From Dendrocalamus latiflorus (Eukaryota > Streptophyta > Magnoliopsida > Poales > Poaceae), in NCBI GenBank assembly GCA_017311315.1, contig CM029664.1, positions 27,954,554 to 28,018,553 on the forward strand: a stretch of 64,000 bases of DNA, in the 5' to 3' direction. The first letter of the stretch is position 1; each line of letters opens with the position of its first letter. The notes under the pieces are model-generated. The model ran no database searches and had not been told where the DNA came from. It saw nothing but the letters and a program-made list of their open reading frames with translations. The translations under genes were made by a program, and so were the position numbers. Shown here in pieces: positions 25,501 to 32,731 of the stretch.

Positions 25501-28500
25501 TGAAGAATATATTGTTTAAATTGATAGTGTACAGTTTAAGAGCTCAAAGATTGAATGCTAATTTGGTTTAACCAATCGATGAAAAGTTTATGATTTAGTA
25601 GCGGGACGGCCGAGATTAGTCTTGTGCAACCCTACATTTGAGAGCACAAATAATCAATTAAACTTGAGCTTATTGCTAGTCTTAATTGGTACAAGCTTTA
25701 TTCTTTGACATACATATTTATGTCTAGAATGTTATCATTTCTATTATTGAATATGTGGTATACCATGGATGATATGCTCAATTCATATAGATTCATATAT
25801 GCTATGTCATTTATATATGAATTGATGTCTTTGATGTGCTTATATGATTATATTGGAATTATATTTATATCTTTGCTTATACCGCAAATATTACAACATC
25901 TCCAACCCCCGGCGCCGACGCCCCCACCCTCCTCGCCAGCCCACGCTCCCGCCCTCCTCCCCTCCCATGTTTGCTCTCTAGTATCCACTGATGTTTATGA
26001 AGTTCAGTGTGCTGGTGTCTGCAGATTTGTGCTTGTGGTCTTGCTTCCTGTATTCATGTTATAGTACTGCATCTTGTATTGGTGGATTAGGTAGCTTACA
26101 TTGTTTGGATCTGTGAGAATTTTATCGGTAGTCTTCTGATCAACATTTAAGCTGGAAAACTATGTTCAAAATAACAATTTGATAATTTAGGACACTAACT
26201 TGATAACATCAAATGTTCAACATATTTTATCTTTTTATATATAAATTACTTAACATTGATCTGCTCTGCTGCATTGTGAAATGTAGTTTCCAATCATTGT
26301 TTAATGATGATTCTGTTTTAACTTAGGCACCTTCTGGAATCCTTTCTCTAATTAGTTTTGTTGGCTAGCCATGTTGTTGAATTAATCATTAATTCAGTAC
26401 TATGAAAGCATTCCTTTGTAGTTGTATGTGGTAACTGTTGTCTTCTGATTGTAACAATGATTTCTTTTCTGATTTAAAGAAATGAAACTTGGCAACTATT
26501 CTGTTTCTTTTCGTCTATGGTTAGTTTAGTGCTATCATGCATGTAATACAGATAATCTGATATGCAATGTTAGAGCTATTATTTGATATGCAGGTTTACA
26601 TATTGTCCTTTGTTTAAGTCAATATGCAATGTTGATATGCAATGTTTAAGTCAATATGCAATGTCAATATGCAATGTTGTTACTATTTCTGTTATGTAAG
26701 CCTACTTAGCTCAGAGGTTAGAGCATCGCATTTGTAATGCGAGGGTCATCGGTTCAAATCCGATAGTCGGCTTTTTTCTATACTCCATCTAAAATGTGAT
26801 ACAATTGTTTCCAATTTGTATCCAATTGTTTCCTTTTTCCTGTAGTGAGAGCTTCAATTATGAGCTTCAATGTTGTAAATATTGTTTCATCAGTGACACA
26901 CTTATTGTTAGTGCACCGACTTTTTTGATGAAATAGAAGATGTAGACAAGAAAAAACCAGTAACAAATGCATGTGTATCACTTTCTAGATTGCAAGAAGC
27001 TGAGAACTTTATGTATTTTTTTTTGGCATTTGTGCCAATTTTCCTCACGGTTATTCCCGTCAGGTTAAATCAATTTTCCTCACGGGCGGTTATTCCCGTC
27101 AGGTTAAATCAATTTTCCTCACGGGCGGTTATTCCCGTCAGGTTAAATCATTTTCCTCACGGGCGGTTATTCCCGTCAGGTTAAATCATTTTCCTCACGG
27201 GCGGTTATTCCCGTCAGGTTAAATCATTTTCCTCACGGGCGGTTAACGGACCGTGAGGTTTTATTTCCCTGACGGGTGAAACCGTGAGGTTATATTTTCT
27301 TGACGGGCAACCGTCAGCCAAATTTGAATTTTCCTTTCCAGCCAGCCCTGACGGGATTTTCCTGACGGGAACCCGTGAGGGATTATTAACCTGACGGTTT
27401 TTTGTATTTTGCTGACGGTTTTTAACCGTGAGGGATGATCTGTTTTTTAGTAGTGTTAAATTTCTGGATTACATACCAATCTTAGCACTCAAACTACTAA
27501 AATTTGAAAGCTGTTCTCTAGAATTGGTTTAGAAAACATGTCTAAATGATGGAAATAAGTCATCACAATAAAAAAATGGAAAATTGGAAATTTTCCGATC
27601 ATGCAGTCATGAGAGATTTGGATCAGGTATGGTATATAGTCTAATAGTGTAGAAATGAATTTAAGAATTAGTTTAGTTTGCACCTGAAATCCAAATGCTT
27701 GCCACAGCCAATCAAGCAAATCATGAACAAAAGTGCTATTTATCTCTTCGGACACGTAAGTTGGATCCGGCCTTGGCTTTGGAAGGTTCTCTATCCTGCG
27801 AAGAAGATATACTGCTGCTTTTATCTGCAGTTTTCACAGAAAAAAGAAAATCATTCATACTGCATGTGGTACTTACGAAAGAAGCCGAGATGAAACTTAA
27901 GGTATATGACCTCAGGAATTTCCATTACTGGTTGTGTGAGACCAGAAATATTAGGGGGTAGAATGTTGTAGTGTGAATATGAAGCTTTCTCTTTTTCAAC
28001 CGCTTCAGCGTACTTATCAAACTGCAAAACAGTTCTTCCAAGTTATCATATTTCATGACGCGCAGAAAGTGGAGAAGATGAAATAGTATCTTGCAAGTAT
28101 TTGTAATCGCTGGATGTAGAACCTCAGGGTGAGATTTTTCAGGCATCACTGTTTTTAGCACATCATATAGGACAGACGCAATCTGATAGTATCTAGCCAT
28201 CTCATCCCTATATCATTCAAAAATAATAATAAGAAGTGAACATAGCTTAAGGATGATAATTATTTTGTGCAAAAAAGATTGCCAATGCTATGCAACGCTG
28301 GTCAGTCTTACGGTTTTCTCGTTTTTAGACCCTCCTCAAGATTTTCTCTACAATACTTCGTATAGAACTTTTGAACCTCTCTTGCATCAGTAGTGCTCGC
28401 AAGCATGCGCTGTGTCTTTTGTTCATCCTGTCAAATAACAAACATCAAACATGTGGAGGCACATGTATTACTGATTTTGAAAGCCAGCTGGAGTAGTTAA

Positions 28501-31258
28501 CATGCTGAGAATCTCAGATTATTCTTTTAAAAATCAAAATTATATAACTTTTCACTCCAGAAAGTTTTGTGAGATATTTCAGTAATTTTTTAATAAAGTG
28601 AAATTATAGAACTTCTCACTCCACAAAGTTCTGCGATGAACTAAAAGAAATTAATCGTTTTCTGCATAAATATCAGTAAATGCCAAGTTTACCGGAAACA
28701 CTGTCTTAGCTCGTACCAGACAAGTTAGCACCAGTAATGCTATGGGCGTGGCCCTAGGCTCAGCAACGGTAGCTGCGTTGCACCAGGAGTGATGGCATGC
28801 CAACAGGGGGCTAGAAGCTTCCCTGTGGCCCAAGTTATTAGGAAGTTAAAGATTATAATTAGACTAATTAGTTTCCTGATAGATAGATTTCGTGTGTTAG
28901 GTAAAAGTTTCTTTAAAGTAGAAATAGAATTATTAGGAGTCCAAGTCAAGTCTATCCCTAAATTTTTTTTGAAGGCAAGTCGTCCCTAGATTCCTCTCCT
29001 AGTCTAGTTCATCTCTTCCGTACCCTCTCCTCTGAGCTACCCTCGGCCCATAACAGCTAACAGCCGGCAAAGAAGAAAAGGCCATCAATCGGCACCAGTT
29101 GGCTAGTTACCACTTTTAGAAACATTAGTTCTGAGTTGACCGTATGGTGATACTCCCTCCATTCTCAAACTTTTTTTTATCTTTCAAGACTAATATATTA
29201 AACACTATTTAGATTAGTCACCTAAAAATGATACCATTAGATTTGTTATGAAAAAATTTTCATAGTATAATAATTTTATAAACTTTTATCAACTTATTCA
29301 TATAGAAAATGATGCCAAAGTTACATGTTAGAGATCTGTGTCTAAATTCAAAATGTCATATATTTCTAAAGAGGGAGTATAATATTATAATATTATGCTG
29401 TTTGCAGCTTAGATAAGTACTAGATACTTTAGTTGTGACAACAGGTATTCAGCAGCTAGCATATGCATACCTTTTCCAGCCTATGCAACAGGTACGTTTT
29501 GAATTGCCGAACTCCACGTCCACTTGAATTTGGATCCATAGTATGAGCCTTCTCATATGCAATGAAACGACCTTTTTCAGCATGCAGAAAAGATGCACGT
29601 GTCAGCATAACATATGGTAGCAGAGCAAGACAATGAGGCACATGTACGTAGCAGCCTTTAAATTTTGTCAAGGACGAAACAAGATAACTAACGTGCACCA
29701 GTGCCACAGTGCAAAGATCAGATGACTACATTCTATGGAAGTTTAATTTGTCAATGCCTGTCAATACCCAGTTATTTTTAGCTAAATTACCGATGTTATT
29801 TTTGCTCTGACAATAATATTGACATGATACAGTGATTACCAAAAGCGCAAACTCCATTTATGGAACCCTAGTGTTCCAGGTTTTTTCTTAAAATAGAAAA
29901 TTGGTTGTATACCACTGCTCAGATTAATATTCTATAATCTGCCATTCCTCTGTTGTAATTGTTTATTTGTTAATTCCCTGGCCACTTTTGGACTTGAATT
30001 GTCCATTTTATCCTTCTCTTTCTTCGTACCCTTCTGCTTCCTCTCTCTTATCTCCTTGCTCGTCCAGCCATGGCTGCCGCTCCAACCCATATTCCAAATC
30101 CGCTGCTCTCCTGCCTCTCCGACCGCCCCCCTCGTCGCCGAAGGCTCATCCACATCCTGACACCGCAGCGGCGCGCTTGAGCGGTCGACGGAGCTCGTTG
30201 GAGTCGATGCCGGCGGTGCTCTCTAGATCTCGGCGACGATGACGCGGTGGAGAGAGGAGGGAGTGGAATGCAACTGGAGTTTCGGTTGTTGTGTAGAGCT
30301 GAGCGGCAGCAGAGGTGACGGGAAATGGTGGCGGTGCCGGAGCAGAAGCAGGGGGAGGAGAGCAAAATGGGGGGCAAGAAGAAAGATGGCGGGCATGACC
30401 GGTGAGGGACGACGCGTATTCTCTGACTAGCTTCGGCTACGTCAGGCGGTGACTTTGGCCAGATCTGGCCGTTCATCTTCGGATGGACGGTCCAAATTAT
30501 TTCTATTTTTATTTATTAGTTTTTGATTTTTTTTATTTTTAGTTTTTTATTTTCATCTTTTTATAGTTAGAAAGATGAAAATAAAAAAACTAAAAAATAA
30601 AAATCAAAAAATTAAAAGCTAAAAAATAAAGGTAGAAATAATCTGGACCGTTCATCCGGAGATGAACGGTCAGATCTGGCCAAAGTCACACCTGACGTAG
30701 CTTTCGGCTACGTCAGAGAATCCCGCTCGGGTGAGGGAAGGGAAGGGGTCCATAGTGGTAAATACTAGAGAATTAGACGAATCCGGTGCCAAATAAACAG
30801 TTAGTTACGGGGGAGAAGCGGAAATCATAGAGTGGCATAAAACCAATTTTCAAAACAAAAAAGCCCAAACAAATTAGGTGCAGTGCGGGTGAAGTTTTGA
30901 TAAGTAGAGGGTATGCGTAGAGTGGTGGGGGCGCACAGAGGTACGCGACGCGCGGGTTCTCGTCCTCGATCTCGTTGGCGGCGCGGAGGATGGGGACGAT
31001 GGGCGCGAGGGAGGAGGGCACGAGCTCGCTCTCCTCCATGATGGTATCCCCGCCCTCCTCGCCAGGGTAGACCTCCGGCCACATGGTGAGCGACCGCGAG
31101 ATGCCCCGCCGCAGCCCTTCCGACCAAGGCCTCTCCGGCACCGCCGCCCTTGCCTGCATCCTAGACGCCCCCATCCGGACCGACTCGCTCTCCTCCTCCA
31201 GCTCAGTCCCCCACACCGGCCTCCGCGATGGCCCCTCTCCACTTCCGCCGCTTGCCAT
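1600..31258 (-). CDS. Callose synthase (1,3-beta-glucan synthase), CalS7-like, 5' 17 exons
   Basis: Callose synthases are plasma-membrane enzymes that use UDP-glucose to make 1,3-beta-glucan; the CalS7/GSL7 branch builds sieve-plate callose in phloem (family knowledge). Seventeen exons on the minus strand join in phase with GT-AG borders to about 721 residues of a family that is usually about 1,750-1,950 long. Visible in order: ELVPSSL and RAANEIE near residues 80-100, SSGRGVRQFKTYLLHRLEK (about 122-140), YQIASVLYDVLK (about 185-196), NQKEHLILLLANI (about 297-309), the FKS1-type block LYIGLYLLIWGEASNVRF (about 366-383), SKWRNYDDLNEYFW (about 449-462), then hydrophobic membrane segments from about residue 517. 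No stop or frameshift occurs in any exon, so the gene looks intact so far. The catalytic region and C-terminal membrane segments lie left of position 1. Introns 6 and 12 are swollen to about 11 and 12 kb by transposons. Assignment to CalS7 rather than CalS6 is from remembered similarity. Confidence 0.93.
1604..1664 (-). CDS. Callose synthase exon 17, last one visible
   Basis: 61 bases: finishes a Lys codon, then YTSFWILLLICKLAFSFYVE, a membrane helix. The 3' border is GAG before GTTGGT (1604) or four bases further on before GTATAA. The following family segment (xPLVxPT) is not found before position 1. Confidence 0.88.
1746..1798 (-). CDS. Callose synthase exon 16
   Basis: 53 bases encoding PKLYVARGMYEDTCSFL plus two bases. 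The PKLYVxRGM motif follows the WW(S/A/T)Q of exon 15 in all family members. Donor GTAAGT at 1745. Confidence 0.93.
1890..2221 (-). CDS. Callose synthase exon 15 (membrane segments)
   Basis: 332 bases, about 110 residues. Several hydrophobic stretches (ILKFVVAIAWLIILPTTY, FNFAAALYMLPNIFSALFF) followed by RRVLERANSRIVRFLLWW, the conserved end of this membrane block. Confidence 0.94.
2421..2538 (-). CDS. Callose synthase exon 14 (membrane segments)
   Basis: 118 bases, 39 residues plus one base: AMVIIAWSPIGSL, then FRNVLTIFITAAFLNFLQ. Hydrophobic, matching the first transmembrane region of the family. Confidence 0.92.
2620..2742 (-). CDS. Callose synthase exon 13 (first membrane segment begins)
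   Basis: 123 bases, 41 residues, including RRRMSKTNFVEVRTFLH and RSFDRMWAFFILAFQ. It joins exon 12 in phase over a 12,021-base intron. The acceptor CATGCAG just before CAACAT was chosen because the nearer AG sites break the frame. Confidence 0.9.
2888..6264 (+). repeat. 5' LTR of element A
   Basis: 3,377 bases. TATA box at 3526; a CGACCAC-rich stretch at about 4080-4450. It is about 1.87 kb longer than the 3' LTR because roughly 3565-5477 has no counterpart there. Confidence 0.88.
3526..3532 (+). promoter_or_regulatory. TATA box of 5' LTR, element A
   Basis: TATAAAAG context, followed about 30 bases downstream by the expected start of R. The same box is kept in the 3' LTR at 8978. Confidence 0.65.
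6269..6281 (+). other. Primer-binding site, element A
   Basis: TGGTATCAGAGCC, complementary to the 3' end of initiator tRNA-Met, four bases after the 5' LTR. It is the usual primer site of chromodomain gypsy elements. Confidence 0.85.
6876..8298 (+). pseudogene. Decayed gag of element A fused to the tail of pol
   Basis: Starts ATG at 6876. An in-frame stop follows after 18 codons, another at 7221, and the frame moves before 7538. Recognisable pieces: DDWIGTSK (6939-7223 frame), an FKEGLQKSLKYHISVMDF capsid-like stretch, and two Cys-rich zinc-knuckle motifs, CHTCGENH and CFHCSQAGHLRYQC, at about 7848-7935. The reading then passes straight to SLFLESRGRDSF and stop at 8296-8298, with protease, RT, RNase H and integrase absent. 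Non-functional. Confidence 0.85.
8310..9814 (+). repeat. 3' LTR of element A, internally deleted
   Basis: 1,505 bases, preceded by a polypurine tract (AAGGGGGGTAGG, 8297-8308). It matches the 5' LTR at both ends but jumps near 9025 from a sequence equivalent to about 3564 to one equivalent to about 5478. Confidence 0.88.
8978..8984 (+). promoter_or_regulatory. TATA box of 3' LTR, element A
   Basis: TATAAAA in the same context as 3526. In this copy, transcription would read into the host intron. Confidence 0.6.
9815..10385. other. Intron sequence between two LTR elements
   Basis: AT-rich sequence with no gene or recognisable element. The first five bases (AGCCT) are the target duplication of element A. 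It is probably original intron 12. Confidence 0.45.
11583..11590 (+). promoter_or_regulatory. TATA box of element C LTR
   Basis: TATATAAA followed by GAGCC; a second possible box (TATAAAAG) is at about 11789. Confidence 0.6.
11830..12560 (+). repeat. CGACCAC-rich stretch in element C LTR
   Basis: Dozens of variants of CGACCAC at irregular spacing of about 12-30 bases, alternating with short T-rich spacers. The same word dominates 4080-4450, 17030-17230 and 18400-22950. There is no stable period here, unlike the 27-bp arrays at 18.6 and 21.3 kb. Confidence 0.65.
14313..14325 (+). other. Primer-binding site, element C
   Basis: TGGTATTAGAGCT, one base different from the tRNA-Met site of element A. 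It shows that the preceding LTR is a 5' LTR, not a solo LTR. Confidence 0.75.
14326..14763. other. Stub of element C body and intron 12 start
   Basis: About 200 bases of AT-rich leader-like sequence follow the primer site and grade into intron sequence next to exon 12. No gag ATG or second LTR is visible, so the right border of element C cannot be placed. Confidence 0.4.
14764..14854 (-). CDS. Callose synthase exon 12
   Basis: 91 bases. The first G completes the Trp codon; then KCFKRLGWPMDQAADFFADP. The longest open frame over this stretch is in another register and is not the coding one. The 3' border is either after AAG (14764) or six bases earlier at a GTCAAG donor; both keep phase 0. Confidence 0.85.
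14970..15046 (-). CDS. Callose synthase exon 11
   Basis: 77 bases. Encodes HSKWRNYDDLNEYF plus two bases of a Trp codon. Donor GTAAGT. Confidence 0.92.
15135..15266 (-). CDS. Callose synthase exon 10
   Basis: 132 bases, 44 residues from MARDLYDLIF to IQPIYRVMQK. Phase 0 at both ends; donor GTATGT. Confidence 0.92.
15698..15896. mobile_element. CACTA-type remnant or MITE in intron 9
   Basis: The right end reads (on the minus strand) CACTACTATAAGAGAGG, a CACTA-like terminus; the left end is tentatively CACTATTACAGACGG. Between them CAGACGGT and its complement recur at least five times, as in subterminal regions of CACTA elements. No matching 3-bp duplication was found. A 15-base phrase (ACCGGGCTTGCAGTT) occurs twice just before it, at about 15568 and 15661. 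Confidence 0.4.
16176..16299 (-). CDS. Callose synthase exon 9 (FKS1-type domain core)
   Basis: 124 bases. Contains LLYIGLYLLIWGEASNVRF and MPECLCYIFHH, the best conserved block of the FKS1-like domain 1 of plant callose synthases. Acceptor TTGCAG, donor GTAAGT. Confidence 0.95.
16385..16455 (-). CDS. Callose synthase exon 8
   Basis: 71 bases: YLMEKIFENYNSWCQYL and a few more residues, ending in a split Lys codon. The acceptor is placed at GTGGAG before TAC because this keeps phase 0; an acceptor 5 bases upstream (CTACAG) would break the frame. Confidence 0.85.
16613..16717 (-). CDS. Callose synthase exon 7
   Basis: 105 bases, 35 residues, beginning KGNVENQKEHLILLLANI and joining in phase to exon 6 across 11 kb. 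The join restores the family order GFQ-x-NV-NQ-EHLILLLAN, which shows that both sides belong to one gene. Confidence 0.92.
16718..16985. other. Start of intron 6 (minus-strand 3' end)
   Basis: Intron sequence next to exon 7. The open frame 16795-17001 on the minus strand does not match any callose synthase segment and joins nothing in phase. Confidence 0.4.
17677..17684 (+). promoter_or_regulatory. TATA box of element B
   Basis: CCTATAAAAGGAGC context, followed by a 12-G run at about 17705 and an A/G-rich leader. Confidence 0.5.
18345..19441. repeat. 27-bp tandem repeats, left half
   Basis: Degenerate copies of a 27-base unit built on GTGCCTCTGACCGCTTGTC plus AAGTCGA. Because 27 is nine codons, the array stays open on both strands: SASDRLSKS-type peptides on plus, EALDFDKQS-type on minus. 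The clearest copies are at 18640-18900; after 19000 they decay to CGACCGC/GACCAC words. The last five bases, TAGTT, are the target duplication of the solo LTR. Confidence 0.65.
19442..20860 (+). mobile_element. Solo LTR of a Ty1/copia-type retrotransposon
   Basis: 1,419 bases beginning TGTTAGTGATATGCCCTAG, a start shared by many plant copia LTRs, and ending CCTTCA. A perfect 5-bp duplication TAGTT flanks it (19437-19441 and 20861-20865). A TATATATATATA box is at about 20423. No internal region remains, so it is a product of LTR-LTR recombination. The repeats on both sides are the same family, so it landed inside the array. Confidence 0.88.
20866..21890. repeat. 27-bp tandem repeats, right half
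   Basis: Continuation of the array. At 21358-21435 consecutive units are exactly 27 bases (GTGCCTCCGACCGCTTGTCA and seven more bases; then a GCGTCTCTGATCGC variant). Open frames on both strands (for example 21024-21275 plus, 21176-21430 minus) are by-products of the nine-codon period. Confidence 0.7.
22100..22960. repeat. Related array with a GATGGCTTTCGACCA core
   Basis: Units of about 24-33 bases alternating TCGACCA with GATGG(C/A)(T/C)TT. It yields peptides like MAFDHGL and MDFDHGH on plus. It is more irregular after 22370, where TTTCGACTACC(A/G)ACTAC-type units take over. Confidence 0.6.
23701..23981. other. Sequence between element B and the CACTA element
   Basis: AT-rich, probably intron 6. 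Nothing recognisable. It ends in TTA (23979-23981), the left target duplication of the CACTA element. Confidence 0.4.
24190..25070. other. GC-rich, exon-like block carried by the CACTA element
   Basis: C-rich proline-type low complexity (24230-24480) is followed by a stretch like a grass 5' leader and first exon, with ATG at 24804 opening 86 codons (MSMGCGGGAGDSV...). Both strands are open over hundreds of bases because of composition. It may be a captured 5' gene fragment. A short similar piece recurs at 25895-25975. No protein family was recognised. Confidence 0.4.
26560..26690 (+). repeat. ATATGCAATGT minisatellite next to the tRNA
   Basis: At least five copies of ATATGCAATGT, with TTAAGTCA or TTG spacers, just upstream of the tRNA-like gene. 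Confidence 0.6.
26700..26772 (+). tRNA. trnT-UGU: tRNA-Thr(UGU), plastid type
   Basis: Full cloverleaf: acceptor GCCTACT/AGTCGGC with one mismatch at position 4, D arm GCTC/GAGC, anticodon stem TCGCA/TGCGA with loop TTTGTAA (anticodon UGU), and T arm ATCGG/CCGAT with loop TTCAAAT. No intron and no encoded CCA. It is followed by TTTTTT, which could end RNA polymerase III transcripts. The sequence closely resembles chloroplast trnT-UGU, with several differences I recall in acceptor, variable and T-loop positions. The flanks are not obviously plastid. It lies inside a CACTA element, so it is probably a transferred copy; function is not shown. Confidence 0.85.
27044..27245 (+). repeat. Subterminal tandem repeats of the CACTA element
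   Basis: About five copies of a 36-39 bp unit containing TTTTCCTCACGGGCGGTTAT, then TCCCGTCAGGTTAAATCA. Single CCTGACGG/CCGTGAGG words continue to the right terminus and fill 24000-24175 at the left. Such motifs are where CACTA transposases bind (family knowledge). Confidence 0.8.
27456..27683. other. Intron 6 next to exon 6
   Basis: Starts with TTA, the right target duplication of the CACTA element, then plain AT-rich intron up to the donor of exon 6. Confidence 0.5.
27684..27824 (-). CDS. Callose synthase exon 6
   Basis: 141 bases, 47 residues, from IKAAVYLLRRIENLP to DLLDWLWQAFGFQ. Acceptor ATCTGCAG / ACTGCAG side and donor GTGCAA. It is followed by the transposon-filled intron of 10,966 bases. 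Confidence 0.92.
27911..28021 (-). CDS. Callose synthase exon 5
   Basis: 111 bases, 37 residues, from FDKYAEAVEKEK through HYNILP to VMEIPE. The HYNILP motif is diagnostic for plant callose synthases. Acceptor TTTTGCAG, donor GTCATA. Confidence 0.92.
28123..28207 (-). CDS. Callose synthase exon 4
   Basis: 85 bases; the first G completes a Pro codon, then 28 residues including MARYYQIASVLYDVLKTV, a signature helix of the family. Ends after HPE in phase 0; donor GTTCTA is weak but the next exon joins in phase. Confidence 0.9.
28312..28427 (-). CDS. Callose synthase exon 3
   Basis: 116 bases encoding 38 residues from DEQKTQRML to GLKTRK plus two bases. It corresponds to the acidic DAREVQKFY segment of the family. 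Acceptor CAG just upstream, donor GTAAGA. Confidence 0.9.
28650..29100. other. GC-richer stretch in intron 2, possible insertion
   Basis: Composition rises between 28690 and 29090 inside an otherwise AT-rich intron. No ends, duplications or protein were recognised. Confidence 0.3.
29153..29377. mobile_element. Stowaway MITE (Tc1/mariner type)
   Basis: Inverted ends CTCCCTCC.../...GAGGGAG, flanked by TA on both sides (29151-29152, 29378-29379), AT-rich interior, 225 bases. It lies in intron 2. Typical of grass genes. Confidence 0.85.
29471..29571 (-). CDS. Callose synthase exon 2
   Basis: 101 bases: completes the split Cys codon and adds 33 residues from RFIAYEKAHTMDP to LLHRLEK, the most conserved N-terminal block of the family. 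Acceptor AG at 29573-29572, donor GT at 29470-29469, phase 0 at the end. Confidence 0.93.
30050..30415. other. GC-rich stretch in intron 1
   Basis: Both strands stay open because of composition (91 codons plus, 142 minus). No family was recognised, and it does not splice in phase into the callose synthase. It could be a captured fragment or part of the original first intron. Confidence 0.3.
30418..30721. mobile_element. Foldback MITE with nested hairpins, intron 1
   Basis: The two arms of about 125-140 bases are near-perfect reverse complements around an AT-rich centre at about 30550-30570. The outer ends are ATTCTCTGAC and GTCAGAGAAT. Within each arm CTGACGTAGC-TTTC-GGCTACGTCAG (right) and its degraded twin (left) form a second small hairpin. 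I could not find a clear target duplication. Confidence 0.75.
30937..31258 (-). CDS. Callose synthase exon 1 (N-terminus)
   Basis: Starts at the first in-frame ATG (31258) and gives 107 residues plus one base. GC-rich, as usual for first exons of grass genes. It ends in the family motif NPRVAYL with the T of the next Cys codon; the donor GT is at 30936-30935. The region before ELVPSSL is not conserved and was not recognised. An earlier start is not excluded. Confidence 0.9.
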
Positions 31259-32251
31259 TGCTCCCCTGGAGGTGGAGGTGGTAGCTCGGCGGTGGGGATT
31301 TTAGAGGAGGCGGGAAGGCTTGGGACGGGAGCAAGGTATCCATCCCATCGTCTTCTTTAACCCCTAATAATTACTACACTGAGAGAGGAATAAAGTAGGC
31401 TTCTCTTGGTCACGCAACCCTGTGCGCGCGCTCTTTCATTTCTTTCCATTCCCCGTTGCTTTGGCTTTCTTACTTTCTTCTTTCCCCTCCTTTTTCTTGT
31501 AATTGATGACGCAGGGTTCTTTTCCTTTCAAAAATAATAAAGTAATCCATGCGTTGCTACTTTCTAGTACCCATTGCCAGTTTGGAATACAGGAAAAGCA
31601 AAGCAATTCAACATAGCGTTCTGCATGGGAAAAATAAAGGAATCACACGTACAGTAATTTGTTGTTTGGATAGTTCGCCAGGAAGAAACATAGAAATTTT
31701 AGATGAAAATGTTTGTTAGTTATAGAGAGAAGACAACATCTAACTTGGAAACCTCCTAAGGAATTTTAACCCCGTGTTAGATTTCTTTCAGAAGTGTAGC
31801 AAACTTTACTATCTTACAATTTCATTTGAGGCAATCGTATAATCTAAACACCTCTTATAGGGATTTTTCCCTTTTTATCCGGCCATTTTCAAACACATGC
31901 CTCAAGAGAATATGCAACATACAAATTTAGGTTGTGTAATGTGTAGTACACAAATAAGTTGGTTAAAGGGAAAATGTGAGGCTGAGCATACGGCCATCTC
32001 CACTCTTCATCAGGTTTTGCGATACGTGCTCAAATATACATATAAATACAAAAGTTGGCAAAACTGCCTACATGACGCCATGATTTTGTGGCATCAGCTC
32101 AGGGACACCATGAAACTATGTTGTTGCCCAATACCATTTTGAATCCGTGATACTGCCTCTGTTCAAGGGACATGACGTTATGTACAATTTTTTTAAATAA
32201 TCAATTTTTTATTCAAATTATAGTGTTATACTTATGTTTTTTATAGTTTTT
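31259..32251 (-). promoter_or_regulatory. Upstream region of the callose synthase gene
   Basis: About 1 kb between the start codon and the copia LTR that begins at 32252. The first 60 bases are GC-rich 5' leader; I see no convincing TATA box on the minus strand. Small open frames (for example 31897-32142) have no recognisable product. Retrotransposon insertions begin less than 1 kb upstream, so the promoter may be short or partly displaced. Confidence 0.5.
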
Positions 32252-32495
32252 TGTTAAGAAATTGTCGCTGGCGAGTCCAGTCCGAGTGATTTCTCCTAGA
32301 CAGAAGGTAGATCAAATACAGATAATGCAAGAGCAAATAATAAATTGAACACCGAGATGGAGGGACTCCTATCTTTATTCCTTTCTCCTCTAAAAAGTAT
32401 AAGTTACAATCATTAGAACCCCCTATTTATAGACTAAAGGGTGAGATACCCACCATGAGCCAAGGCCTGCAGGCCTAGGTCCAGGTTTCCCAACA
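32252..32495 (-). repeat. 3' LTR of the copia element
   Basis: 244 bases, TGTTGGGAAACC... to ...TTTCTTAACA when read on the minus strand. Preceded on that strand by a GGGGG-ending polypurine tract (32496-32500). A TATAAATAGG box is at about 32425 on the minus strand. Confidence 0.8.
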
Positions 32496-32731
32496 CCCCC
32501 GTTGGACACTCATCCGACATATTCATGCCTCATAAAACTCTATAAAAATCCTGTGAAAAAATTTGGATAAGAGTACATGATACATGTTATATTGTGTTGC
32601 ACGAATTGTCTCATTAGAACCTTGGCAGAGAAACTTTTGGAAAACTCGTCAAGGAAAAAGAGTATAATTCACCCAATTTTATTTAATCTACAGAATTTAT
32701 TCTTTGGGTATTCGATCTTCGTGATCAAGTT

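Larger units (their letters stand above)
23982..27455. mobile_element. Non-autonomous CACTA transposon
   Basis: Ends are inverted: CACTACTAGAAAACAGATCA on the left, and the same sequence with one or two changes read from the right end (27455 leftwards). A 3-bp duplication TTA lies on both sides, as CACTA elements make. Subterminal regions are full of CCTCACGG/CCGTGAGG words. No transposase is visible in its 3,474 bases. The interior has a very GC-rich block (24190-25070), a plastid-like tRNA gene (26700-26772) and AT-rich spacers. It lies in intron 6 of the callose synthase gene. Confidence 0.93.

Noticed and set aside
27044..27245. Regular 36-39 bp repeats as a CRISPR array
   Set aside because: Head-to-tail repeats without unique spacers, inside a plant CACTA element near its terminus.
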